Below, piece after piece: positions 33,501 through 45,421 of a stretch of DNA of 64,000 nt. The first letter of the stretch is position 1, and the number at the start of each line of letters is the position of its first letter. A model generated the notes under the pieces. It made no database searches and had not been told where the DNA came from. It saw only the letters and a list, made by a program, of their open reading frames with translations. Source of the DNA: Pontederia crassipes (Eukaryota; Streptophyta; Magnoliopsida; Commelinales; Pontederiaceae); contig CM060198.1 of NCBI GenBank assembly GCA_030549335.1, forward strand, positions 49,565,353-49,629,352. The letters are read 5' to 3'. The translations under genes and the position numbers were made by a program.

Positions 33501-36500
33501 TTTTCTTTACTTAATTTAGTCTCAACTTCTTTATTAGTTGTCTCTATTTTCATGTTGAAATAATCATCCTTTGTAGGCACACTATAATTAAAGTTAGAAA
33601 AAAATTGGTTTTTCACAGGTCTCCAACTGGACGATCCTATTTGACCCCATAAGCGGAACTGCCACCCAAATTGAAAATCAGATTTTTGAGATTGAAAATG
33701 CTAGTTCTTTTGAGAATGAACTAGAAAGTTTGCATACATGTGTCACGGACCTCTCAGGGGGCATTATTATTCCTTAACGAATCCGTAAATTATCACGGGC
33801 TATCATACGTGCCTCGTGAGTCTCACAGAATGTTACATACAATGCTCACTGTTCCTCACGGGGCGTGATCTTCATCTCATGGGTCTCACAGAATGTCTGA
33901 TTCCATATCCCAGATTTACACATCTCGTTAGGATTATTTCACCTATCTGGACACATGGGTCACGGGTCGTTAGACCAATTTCACGGGTCCCACAGAGTCT
34001 AGCTCGTTACACTCGCAGTTCTTCATGGGTCATTAGACCAATTTCACAGTTCTCATAGAGTCTAGCTCGTTACACGTATAATTTTTCACGGGTCGTTAGA
34101 ATTGATTCACAGCTCATAAGTGACCAGGTCAGCCCCGCGGCTTCTTTTTTTTTTACGAGTCGCTACTAGTTCTCGTGGGGCGTGAAATGCTCTTCACGAC
34201 CCATACCCTCTGTTTTCTTCTTTTGTATGCAGGTCCATGACGTCGCTCCTTCACGCCCCACCATCCAAATGGCACCGGTGCTCCGACTGTCTTCTACGAC
34301 CACCAGATTGACCTGCAGCGACTAAGGAATTGGCGACCTTCGTGCGATCATAGATTCGACACCGTCGACTGTACTTTGATCATTATACTCTCCTTCTTGG
34401 CCGCCGATGGTTCCTTCATAGAGGCGTTGTTCCCGATCTTCGGCCCTCGATCAGCGACTCCAACTCTAGTCGGACTACACCACTTCCGATCGGCGACTGG
34501 AACTCCGGCGAGCTTCAGCGGACTCCGTGACTTCAACGATTCGATGCCGGCGACTGTACTTCAATTGCTCTGATCTCCTTCCTCGCTGCTGGAGGGTCCA
34601 TCATAGAGGCATCGTCCCCCGACGTTCGGCACTGCAGGATCCGCCTTTGCCCCAGCTCGCCATCCACTGCCACGATCTCGACTTGCATCTCCGACCAAAG
34701 CCCCATCGTTGGCCGCTCTGCCGACAGCCAATTGCATGGAAACAAAGAGGGCAACCATGCAAGAGCCGTGAAATTTTATTCACGGGCCGTGACCTATTTC
34801 CATCTTCATGTCGATCTTTTTGTGAGGGTCGTTACAACTGAATCACGACCCATGAAAGTCTCTTGACAAGCCGTTACCTATTTTTCACGATCGTGAGTTA
34901 CAACATTGCATCATATCACCTTGCATTATGACCCTCGTTCATCATCGACGTACTGAAGAGTCATAAGCTATTGAAGAAGGAGACCAACAAACTGTTACTT
35001 CATTATCATGACGCGTGAAATCAGAAGAAGCAGAAGCATGATCATCATTCGTTACCATCAATTCAAGAGCCATTATACAACCTTCATGATCGCATCACAT
35101 CTTTGAGCAACGCATAGGCTATTCGACATCGACAATGTCACTAGATTTGACATCCGAACTATCCATTAGCTTCTCTCTATAGCTTTCACATCCATTACAT
35201 TGGGATACATCAGGTTGTCTCTTTTCAATTCCTCCCTCTATGATTTCTTTATTTTTTTTATACTCCCTTTTCCGGATTTGATTTTCAACACTGAGGACAG
35301 TATTGAGTTCAAGCTTGGGGGAGTTTGCATTCTCATGCATCATGACTATCTTTTTATATTGCAATACATGCATACGTTCTTATCATGTTTTATCTATTAT
35401 TTGCATCATATCGAAAATCTATAGAAATTGAAAAACTTTATATCATTCTTTCTCATGTCTTAATATTTTCTTGTTTTCAAACATTATTCAAGGACATCTT
35501 GCTAATTAACAAAATTCGAAGCATTATTATTTTATCTTTTATCGCCTTAATATTGGGTATTTGGAATGTGAATGTTGCTACGTAGAACTATGAATATTTT
35601 GATGAATTCTTGTTCTTGTTCATGCTCATTTCTTTTATTTTTCTTTAGTCTTGATAATAATTACCTCTTTGTTGAACATTTAAGTGTTAATTGAGTTTAT
35701 AGTAAAAAGAAAGAAATAAAGTACGAAAAAATAGGATTAGTTGAATCCCCAACAAAATAAAATAAAATAAAATAAGTACAAAAGTGTTATCTGGAACCTT
35801 GGTGTGTCCGGGTGATTAGATCCGTAAGGGATTCTTGGCTGGCGATTTAAGGGCAACTGCTCTGGGATCCATCGATCGAAAGTCCATTACATGAATCACC
35901 TTGTGCAATATGGAGAAGCACATAAGTACCAAATCAACAAAAGAGGAAAAAGTGAATAAAAATATCAAAAGTTTTAAAGTGAAGAAGTTTTAAAGAGAAA
36001 ATACATAAGTTCAGTATGCACTTATGTTTTCAACATTAGACTCTTATTTGATAGGCTGAATATTTTTTTACATGAGCTGAACTTGGATGAGTTTAAATAT
36101 GTCTAATATTCAAAAATTCTACAAGGCTGGGTCATTGGAATGATAGAAAGATACTTTGACGATCGATGTATAAAAATAAAGTGCTAAGAAAAATAGTTGA
36201 CTGACAGGGTGGAAGCGATGATTGACCTTCTTGGTTGGAGCTTTATCTTGAACATTGTTTGAGGACAAGCAAATATCTAAGCTTGGGAGAGTTTGATGCA
36301 TGCAAAATCTAACATATATTTAGCCATGCATTTAATCTTATTTTGAATCATTTTCTAATAGCATGCATCATTTTATGAGCTTATTTGTATTAATTTTACA
36401 AAAATGAAAATCTATCCAAATATTATATTATATTATCTAGGAAGAAAGAAAACTGAATTACGAAGCTAGCGGAGAAAACCACACTCAAATCAGAGTTAAA

Positions 36501-36903
36501 ACGGAGTCAAAAAGTAGAATACAGTGAAGCAATGCTGAAATGGAATATTAACGGACCGTGAAAGGATTTTAACGGGCCGTGAAAAGGGCATCAAACTTAT
36601 TACAGACCGTTAAAAGTTATCCCGAGTCACGGCCATGACCAGGTCTTCACGGGCTGTGAAATCCATTATTTTAGCACCGTAAGAGCCGTGAAAAACCTCT
36701 CACGGGTCGTGTAAACTCTATAACAGGCCGTGAAAACTCATTTTTAATCCGATTCGGACTCTATTTAAGCTGTTAAATCGTTGTAATAGGCCGTGATGAA
36801 GCCTAGTTTTGAGATGTGAAGATATTTTTGGAAGAATTTGAAATGCTCAAGGATTCCTACTCATATTATATGATATTAGGATTATTTGGAAACATATTAT
36901 AAC
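30507..36903 (+). mobile_element. non-autonomous Tat/Athila-like LTR retrotransposon fossil
   Basis: Left LTR 30507-32146 (TGATACATGC... to about TCTCGCA). Primer-binding region just after it (TTTTTGGCCCCATTGCCGG, a variant of the GGCGCCGTTGCCGG seen in Athila/Tat elements). Internal region to 36293, with a polypurine tract AAGCTTGGGAGAGTT, then a partial right LTR from 36294. A second tract-like phrase (AAGCTTGGGGGAGTTTG) lies near 35313. I find no protease, reverse transcriptase or integrase; only one long open frame (32253-33023). The LTRs and interior hold many CACGG(G/C)CGTGA-type palindromes. The LTRs differ at many places by eye, so it is not recent. It is broken. Confidence 0.72.
32253..33023 (+). 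other. open frame in the non-autonomous LTR element, coiled-coil-like
   Basis: Up to 256 residues, with a more likely start about 24 codons in (MGKKKTSTSQHIEEKK). A Lys/Ser/Asn-rich head is followed by a heptad-like, Gln/Leu-rich segment (about 75-200) that should form coiled coil. It sits where gag would be, but I see no gag capsid or zinc-knuckle motif. It may be a gag-like protein of a non-autonomous family. Function not assigned. Confidence 0.45.
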
Positions 36904-38578
36904 TTTTTTCTTTATGCCAAAAAGGAAAAATAATGTGGTATGAATTCAATTTATTTTTTCAATTGAATAAATATTTTATGTACCTTTTTAACTTCATAAG
37001 TTATTTTTTATTGAAAAAAATATTTATTAAATACTTTGAAACATTTTTCTTTGATGCACCACAAGAAAAAGCTACTACATTAATGACAGAACGAATTGCA
37101 AACTCTCAAGAAACTGAACATGCCAATATAGAAGATGAAGTATATAATGAAGTGATTAGGCCTGATCAATATGGTCGAGTAGTAGGTTATGGACTTGGTG
37201 TTAATGCTAGGCAAATACAAGGATCTCAAAGATGTGCAAGAATGATTACCAAAAGTGTTAATATAAAGCAACTGGTGCAAGCTCGTGCAGAGGAAATTGT
37301 GCGACGTGAACGTGATGAAATGGAATTTCAATTTCAAAATAAAATGCAGGAAATGGAAAATAATCATCGACAACAAATATCAAATATGCAAGCTCAAATT
37401 GATACCATAACATCACTAGTAGGATATTTTAACCGAGGAAATGAAGATGAATTATCACATTCATAAGTAAACACTCTTCCTTCTTTTTCCAATTTGTATA
37501 ATGTAAAAGTATACTATTGACTATAATTGTATATTTTGACACTTATAAATTTATTATTTTGCTTTTTACAGGACATGGCCAAAGAACTTGAAGATTGCGG
37601 AGAATGATAAAGCTTCAAATGTCTTTTCTTAGAGATTTTTAGATCTATCATATTTTTTCCTTTTTTTCACTAGAGATGTGTGTGATTAAAAAATAATGTG
37701 TCACAAATTCTTCAGAATTTTTAATTTGATATCTAGATTGACTTCTTCCTTATATTCGATTTATCTGGTCTGCAAAACCATCATATATATATATATATAT
37801 ATACCATATACATGTTAAATCATATAATGAATTAATATTTATAAAATAATAATATAATTTAAGACACTAATTATGCATCTTTAAATAATAACTAAGGACA
37901 TTTTTTAACATGTTCCAATTTTCAAATGTGACATTTTAAAATAAATATATAAAAAAGAATTGAAGACACAAAATAAAAGTGTCCTTAAATTTACAACATT
38001 AATTTATGACGCTTGTTATAGCGTTCTTAATTGGCAACACTTGACAATGACGCATATAGCAACGTCCTGACATTAGAGACGTTAGTGATACAATATCAAA
38101 TAGCGTCTCCAATTTAGCAACACAAATTAACAACGTAAACGATAATGTTTTCACATTTGTGTCGCATGATAATGATGCAAATATTAGCATTTTAAAATTT
38201 TTGACACAAAAAATAAGGACACTTTGAAAAGTGCAGGTGAATTTGTTAACGACGCAAGCTAGCAACATAAGCTAAAATGACTTTAACTTGACAAACGTCA
38301 TCCGACGACACATTTAATTGTGTCGTTAAAATAGAGTCACAAGTGGATGCCACCAAAAATAGCGTTTGCGATTTAACAACATTGATTAGACACAGAGCAA
38401 TAAGTGTCTTAATATTTGAAACGTACGTTAGCAATACAAAATGTTAATGTCCCTAATATTATTTTTGACACCAAGAATAAGGTCGCTTTTAAAAGTGCAA
38501 GTGACCTATTTAAAGACGCAAAAAATGTGTCCATAAGAATATAAATTTGCGTCCTTTGATGTGATTTCTCTTGTAGTG
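36904..38578 (+). mobile_element. CACTA element, 3' portion only
   Basis: Ends TTTCTCTTGTAGTG at 38578, the inverted CACTA end, followed by duplicated host sequence. Subterminal repeats around 38030-38540 use short phrases such as GCGTC, GACGCT-like and AACGTC. A protein-coding remnant of the second CACTA gene lies at 36933-37466. The left terminus was not found; the LTR fossil borders it on that side. Confidence 0.7.
36933..37466 (+). pseudogene. CACTA (En/Spm) TNP1-like protein, C-terminal exon(s)
   Basis: An open frame of up to 177 residues; the first ~40 (Phe/Tyr/Leu-rich) are probably intron. From about residue 42 it reads DAPQEKATTLMTERI, then the En/Spm hallmark DQYGRVVGYGLGVNAR at about 77-92 (compare 'D.RGRVRGYG.GP'), and ends in a long charged coiled coil (about 115-165). 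Stop at 37466. A further spliced exon may begin near 37572 (after a TTTTTACAG acceptor). The rest of the element is missing. Confidence 0.7.
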
Positions 38579-38770
38579 AATTTCTTTGAAAAATGGCTTA
38601 TTGATCACATCCGTTGGTTTAAACTAGGGGAAGTTTCTTAAGTTTGATCTATACTTTTTTCTGAATGAATTGTGGTAGTCTTATTTCCTGCTCAATAAGA
38701 CATTTTGATGGTATTAATCGTACTTTGGCCCTGAACTTTTAGATTCTTTTAGTATACAACAGAGTGATGA

Positions 38771-40705
38771 TGTAACACCTCAAAATTTTATCCCTAAATG
38801 CCTAGGTCATTTCAACAGTGCTAGCCCGTTCGTCATACATTATCATAATAAAATGACGAAGATAACTATTGCGGAAGTAACACTAATCATCAAAATAAAA
38901 CTTATCTTTTCAGTGGAAGTCTTAAATAAAAACCATTGCAATTAATGTCGTAGGAAAAACTAATGGTTCATTAATTAGGAAAACATCTCTAAAATAGTAG
39001 TCTAACAGACTCGTGACATTATTCCTAGACTAGACCATGTGCAACATCATCGTCATGAGTTGAGCCATCCATCCATCCAAGCATCTCAGTTACCTGCACG
39101 GATCTAGGGTGCAAGGTTTCCAATTAGAGTTTGTAAAGGCCATGCAATGATATGCATCCTAAGCAGGATACTACATGACATATATAAATAATTCATATGC
39201 ATGAAATAAACATGCATGAATGCCATGCCATAATTATATGATGCACATGTCAATACCTCATATCATATCATCAGTGTAAATCAGTAACAGTAGTATGATT
39301 AGACATGTAATCATGTAACAATAGGCATACAAAGTGAGTAGCACTTGTCCTTACCTTGCCTCAATAATATTCTCAGGGTTGTTTCATAACCCGTTGGACT
39401 CCAATTTTCATGATCTCATTTCAGTCAGTCAGTTTTGTAACAGTCTTTGATCTCATCAGTAATTGAATAATCAAGTTGTTGCCCTTCAGTAGACTAATGC
39501 CTTGGAGCCGAGGCTCCGTCACTCGAAGGTTGATGAGAATATACATACCGTTACCGGTAAGATACAGTTATTCTCCCAGGAAATGCTAACTCTAAGGTGC
39601 AGGGCACAATAATTTTCCGAAGAAAATTTTAACACAATAGAGCAGGGCACAGTATTTTCTGTCATCAGTTGAGGGGCGACAAGTAATAGTATTCTTCAAT
39701 TGGGTTCATTATTATCACAATCATCAAACAGTTTACCTCGCTCAGTCTTCATATTTTAACCTAATTACGACTGTCCATGCAATTCATGTATCTAGGTTCA
39801 TATACAATCATCAATCAGTACTACATAATAGTAAATACCTTAAAGATAACTTAATTATAACTTAAATAGGTTTTCGATCTGTCACAGCCGTGATATAGTT
39901 CATCGCGACCGTGACGAAAACCCAACCGTTACGACCCTATGTCACGGCCGTAACAGATATGGTCATGGCCGTGATTGCTGTTATCACGGGTGTGACAATG
40001 CTAGTTCGTCCCATCCTTCTGTCACAGACGTAACATGGAGCGTCACAGCCGTGATAGAACCTGATACTTCTCTGTTTGCACACCGCTTCGTCACGGGCAT
40101 GGCGTGATCCGTCACGGCCTTGATAGAGCTCGCCCCCGCCCCTTTCTAGCCCAATTTTCATCCGATTTTTTGCCCAGATTTGATTCAAAATTTTGGGGAA
40201 AATCATCTTTCACATTATGAACGATTTATACACGTTTCACAGACCATAAAACATCATAAATTAGATCAAAACATATAAAATCATGCATTTATCAAGATTT
40301 AGGGTTCTTCTCTCAAAGCATATAAAATCTCTAATCATGGATTCTAGCATATAGATCTAACCATGAAATATAAGAACAATATCAGATCTGTAAAAATCCT
40401 CATCAAATCCCTCAATAGGAGCAAGGTTCCCTATTGCTCTCAATCAAATCAATAAAACATTGAGAGGGAAGAGAGAGGTTGATCCCCTTTATATACCTTT
40501 CAATCCTAGTTTTTCCTTCTCTTCTCTCTTCCTCTTCCTCTTCTTTTTTCTCCTTAATCTTCTCTTTCTCCTTCCTCAAGTCCTAGCCGCCAAGATGTGT
40601 AGAGAAGAGGTGAAATATAAGAATAGGCGTCTTTATATATGGGAGATCATGAGGGTTTGGACAAAAAGTCCAAATTGCCTTTTAATAAAAATTTGGGGTT
40701 TTACA
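38771..40705. mobile_element. solo LTR (LTR retrotransposon fossil), 1.9 kb
   Basis: Bounded by TGTAACACCTC and GGGGTTTTACA. Flanks GATGA and AATGA (one difference). Copy 2 keeps the uninterrupted GAGTGATGAAACACC at about 51237-51251. It contains a cluster of GTCACGGCCGTGA-like palindromes at 39880-40125 and a pyrimidine-rich block (40495-40580). No coding part. Confidence 0.8.
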
Positions 40706-40814
40706 AATGAAACACCAATGGTTTGAGGAGATGCTGCTTTACCTATACGTTCTTTAATAAAAATATGTTTCTCCCTCCTCAGCCACATGGCCATGTCTGG
40801 AAAAAGAGAAAGGA

Positions 40815-41771
40815 CATTACAAGAAATTAGGTCATTAGCGAAGAGATATGTAGTAATTAAAAGTTGTCATCTTGACGTTAATACTCATCAATGATAAGAA
40901 AAAATTGGTCACGGCTCTTCGCTATAGGTTTCGCCGCTAAAAAGTTTTAACGTCTAGTGTGAATAACTGGCCATTGATTCTTTTTAAGGATCACTATAAT
41001 CCTCTTTTCTAAAAATTCAATAGCGACTAGTATGTTGATCCCCTATATAACTTATAAGGACCACTCACCTAGTCGCTAAAGACATTATTTATGTATTGAA
41101 ATAAAGTTTTTAAGGACCACTTTCTTTTCGCTATTACTATTATTATTATTTCAGAACAAATATATGATTGTCAATTAATATTGTCAGGTCCGGACCGGCC
41201 AGGACCGGTCCGACCGTCGACCGGCCCTCACGACGGTCTATTACAAGCCCCAAAATTGGGCTTGTAGTTAGTCCAGGTTGAACCGGTTTAGACCGATCAA
41301 AATTGGCCAAAACTGGATTGAACCACATTTTGGATGAACCGACCAAATTTTAAAAGTTTTTTTGTGAACAAATAATTTGACAAAAAATATTATTTTAAAC
41401 TTGAAAAAGATCCAAAGATGGACTTTCTCCATAAAATTCTACATTAGTCCATTAGTCTCCTCCTCTATTAATACTTATCTCTTTGCTCTCATCATACTAT
41501 TATAATGAATGTAGGACTATGTTTCTATATCTACTTATTTTTTTCCTCTTTCATATTTTTAACAAGATAATGGTCGTTAATTTGAATATTAAGGACCATA
41601 TTTTTTTTTGGTCCTTATCGTTGACTTTTAACGGTCAATCATAAGAATAAAATTTTTTTGGTCCTTATTATTGACGACCAAAATTTTTTTGATCGTTATT
41701 AACGATATTTAACGATCATATTTGAATCTCTTCGTTAATTATGATCACTAAAAGTTATTTTTCTTGTAGTG
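40815..41771. mobile_element. small non-autonomous CACTA element, 957 bp
   Basis: Right end TTTTTCTTGTAGTG; left end CATTACAAGAAAT, one change from CACTACAAGAAA. Flanking triplets GGA and AGA. Both ends carry repeated phrases such as GGTCCTTAT and AACGATCA. The middle (about 41185-41340) is GC-rich with GGACCGG/CCGGTCC phrases and may be a second nested MITE. No coding capacity. It separates blocks of the duplicated host gene. Confidence 0.7.
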
Positions 41772-41872
41772 AGAGTAGGTAGTATGCTATTGAAATAAGG
41801 ACTAGAGCTGGAGGCCACATTGGCAAGTAAAGAATAGCGTTAATGGTCTCATTTTCACAACCACATAGGATA

Positions 41873-42109
41873 CAAAGGGGGATAATAGAATTATCAAAAG
41901 AGTTTAACATATGCAAAAAGCTAACATATTGGTATATCTACCCTCAAGTTGATGCTTGGCGGCACGAACTTATGGGGTTCAATTCATATTATACAAATGC
42001 ATTCCTAATGTTTTGCCATGATCTAAAACGTGGATTGGAGCCCAGTGTTGCTCACATTATGAGGTTCTTCTCATATGTGAAGAATCATAAGCACAAGAAA
42101 GAGGAGTAG
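41873..42109 (+). pseudogene. last exon of the unrecognised host gene (copy 1, interrupted)
   Basis: The frame ends ...FFSYVKNHKHKKEE with a TAG at 42107-42109 and includes AWRHELMGFNSYYTNAFL. The upstream part of the exon (TP-WSEEMLLYLY in copy 2) lies at 40706-40755, before two insertions. I do not recognise the protein; it has no transposon hallmark. The join between upstream and downstream frames needs one more G in a G-run in both copies, so the gene was probably dead before it was duplicated. Confidence 0.45.
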
Positions 42110-42442
42110 GGCCGACAAAGAAACATGCTTTCTTTTGCTATGCCAATGGATATTCAGATTAGTGGATGGACCTTGGACCTTTGACTAGTCAAGTGTTATT
42201 AATTGAGGCCTTGTCATGTACCATATTGTAACATTTTGTTTTGTGATGACTAGTTAGATTTTGATCCTATTGATTGTGAAGCTTCTTCCATTAGAATTCT
42301 ATTAGTTTGTTACTTGACTCGAAGATTGGATTATTTTGTTATTGTTTCTTCTATATTTCTCTTGTGATGTGGAGATGTTACTTTTGAATTCGCAAAACGT
42401 GTTGTGATGTTTCTGCTTTAATATGTGGAGTTATATGATACG

Positions 42443-42464
42443 CTCTCTCTCTCTCTCTCTCTCT
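42443..42464. repeat. (CT)n microsatellite
   Basis: Eleven CT units; the equivalent place in copy 2 (51933-51990) has a longer CT/TC/TA run. Confidence 0.9.
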
Positions 42465-42479
42465 GCTTTAATATGTGGG

Positions 42480-44060
42480 GTTATTTGAAGGAGGCCCAAA
42501 AGGGGGACTCACTCTCAAAATGTATTGCCAACTATTGAGCGACCTCTATCCACTCAACCACATGATTTACTTATCAATAACAGTGCTTTACATTCCATTG
42601 TTCAAAGAAAAGATAGGTTTTGAACTCTCCATAGTCTTTTTGAGGATAAGATCTGGCAAGACAGCTGAACTGGTTTCTACAAGAACATGGGTGAAGCCTA
42701 AATCTTTGCCACTTTTTAAGCCACCGAATAATCCAAGGTCCAAGGTGGATCCTCCATCACGTCTCAAAGCACTACAATCACAAATTGTGCATTACATGAT
42801 CTAATGATAAGCTTGATCCCCTACCTCCATGGCCCCTGTGAATGAGTCATATGAATTAACTTTTATCCGATTTGGAGAAAGGGGCTCCCACTTGACCAAT
42901 AAGTGTTCATGGGGGGAGAATGCCTCAAGATTATTTTGATTAGCATATTCCTCGTACCCTGTAAGAGCTTTTTGCAAAATTGTCCAGACAGTTGTCCTTT
43001 TGGCATTAAAATGAGCATCGTTTCTTGTAGTCCAAATCCTTAAAAAATAGAAGGCTAAAATAGACTATAACTTTAACTCTAAGATAGTGTCCAAGTGTTG
43101 GCCCTCATGAGACCAAGTACTAGAAGGCCAGGAGAACATAAACACAAAATAAAACTTAAGTTTAAACTGGGCGAGGTTCCAAAGATGAGAGGCGATTTGG
43201 GAGGTGACGAATAAATGACTGCAATAATCCACATAGAGGGCACATAGCATTATTAATAGGATGGAAATAAGCCACCACATCAAGGGTAGGAACTCAGTTA
43301 TGTAATAACTTCCATAGGGAAAAGAGGCTTTTTTGGGGGCAGGAATATGTCTGAGAGGGCTGTCCCGGTCTAGGCAAAGGAAAGGACTTGAGGCTGACAA
43401 AGTTGGAGACGGATTAGGTAGAAGATTTGTCATGGGATTAATTTTCCCAAATCCAATAATCATCATAGGCATTTATAGGCAAATATAAATATCTGATGCA
43501 AGTATTAAGAGCATTTCCAAAATAGGTTTATAGCATATCAATGTTCCAGGTATTATAAAAAATTAGATAAGATACTAAAAGAGAAGGTAATAACCTTAGA
43601 TCATTGAACACATGAGTTGAGCTTCCACTGCCAATAAGTTTTCTCATTCCTAGTTTAATCTCTTTTCATGATTTAGTATTAACTTCCAGCTCCAAGCTTT
43701 TCACACTCTGTGAGGGAGACCAGGGGTTTAGTGAACCATACTTTTGTGTAACAAATTTGACCCAAGGATTATTATTTCGGTTTAGAACTTGCATGACATG
43801 CTTAGTTGACGGACTAATGAAGAATTTTTAGACCCCCTTGACATTTGGGGAGTTGTCATTCCCTAGTTTATCCGATTATTTTTTTTCCACCTCCTGCACT
43901 CCAGAAGAAAGAGCGGGAGAACTTTTCATTATTTTCAATGACTCCATTAGACAAGTAAACAGAGCTCGTAGAATATGTTGGAATAAAATTTAGAACCCAA
44001 TTGATGAGTTTGGGCTTTACCTGTTTGGTTTAAAAGGGACTCTTTCACCCCTGAATTCTG
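42480..44060 (-). mobile_element. L1-type LINE remnant (RT end, zf-RVT and RNase H), copy 1
   Basis: Minus-strand order is as in plant LINE polyproteins: a reverse transcriptase-end phrase near 43800-43650 (NPWVKFVTQKYGS), the zinc-finger-like zf-RVT region at 43472-43065 (with HLFVTSQIASHLWNLAQF), and the RNase H-like tail near 42830-42480 (FTHVLVETSSAVL). Frames are broken in several places. The same remnant occurs in copy 2, so it predates the segmental duplication. Confidence 0.7.
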
Positions 44061-44830
44061 CTTGACACCTTAGTGATTAAATCTTCTTGGATACTAAAAG
44101 GACATGGGAAAAAGGATGCTGTGGACCTTAAATGGATCCACAGCTGTGTTCCATTGTTGATCGACGATCCGACGGCTGGATGATGTTGCACGGTTCACGT
44201 ATGGGTTCAAGCGGTTCATTGTGCGGTTCATGTATGGGTTCGGTTCCCATTATCCCATTTTCCCTCCCTCGCGTGGTCGCGCTCCATTTTCAGCCGCAAC
44301 ATTTCTAGGGCATCGGCGGCATCCAGGCATCGGCGAAAATGGAGATCCTAGGCATCGACGTTCGCCTTCGACGACGACGCCCCGGACTCCCCTAACTCCG
44401 CGCGATGCAGGCCTCCCATTCCGTGTGAGATCTAGGGCATCGACGTCTGTGGGATCTAGGGCATCGACGTTCGCCTGACTACGCCACCTGAACCCCCTGA
44501 CTTCGCATGACACAGGCCTCCCCTTCCGTGCGATATCTAGGGCATCGACGTTCACCTTCGACGACGAAGCCCCGGACCTGGATCTAGGGCCTTCTGTTCA
44601 CTACCCGCCTTCAACGTCGCCTCACCCGCCACCGCCGCTGCCTTGGAACCCACCACGCTGCCTTGGACGCCACCGCCGCTGTCTTGTAACCTACCACGCT
44701 GCCTTGGACGCCACCGCCGCTGCCCTGGAACCTACCACGTTGCTTTGGACGCCGCCGCCCTGCAAGGTCCTTTTCGTATGAAATATATTTCATTTCTTTT
44801 ACTCCATGTTTCATTCAAAAGAAATTATAT

Positions 44831-45010
44831 GTCGAAATGGATAGTTGTATTTCCAATATGTTAGGATTTGTTGCTTTTCTTCTACATAGACATGATTTGC
44901 TGCTTATGTATTTCCAACTTGTCGAAATGGATAGTTGTATTTCCAAGATGTTAGGATTTGTTGCTTTTCTTCTACATAGACATGATCTGCTGCTCATGTA
45001 TAGTAGTTTC
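44831..45010. repeat. 90-bp tandem repeat inside the MULE
   Basis: Two units (44831-44920 and 44921-45010) starting GTCGAAATGGATAGTTG; a few differences. Confidence 0.9.
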
Positions 45011-45421
45011 ATATAATTTCAACACAATGTATCAAAATGGCAGTTTCAGTTTCATGATATGTACATGTTTATGCTGTCACATTTCTTCATGTTATGTAAA
45101 TGTTTTCCTAGTTCATCAGCAAGTTGATAAATTGTTAGTTGATAAATTGTTGTGTAACAAGTTTTTTTTATTATTTGTCGAAGATGTCCTCTTTAGGCTA
45201 TAGTTCATATGATGATGCTCCATTTTGTGCTTGAGGGGAGAAAGCAAAATTAAGTACTTCATGGACAAAGAAAAATCTAGGAAGACGATTTTGGGGTTGT
45301 CCAAATTATCGGATATGTAAAGTTCATTTTTTTATTTCTAATTAAATAAATAATAGTTCCTAATGTGTGCTTTGGTAATACTTTTTTCAGACCAAATTTC
45401 CATCAAGTGATTGCGGGTTTT

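Noticed and set aside
38771-40705. Open frames and GC-rich palindromes as a possible host gene or regulatory RNA
   Set aside because: The segment has LTR ends, a near-exact target duplication and an empty site in the other copy; it is a solo LTR.
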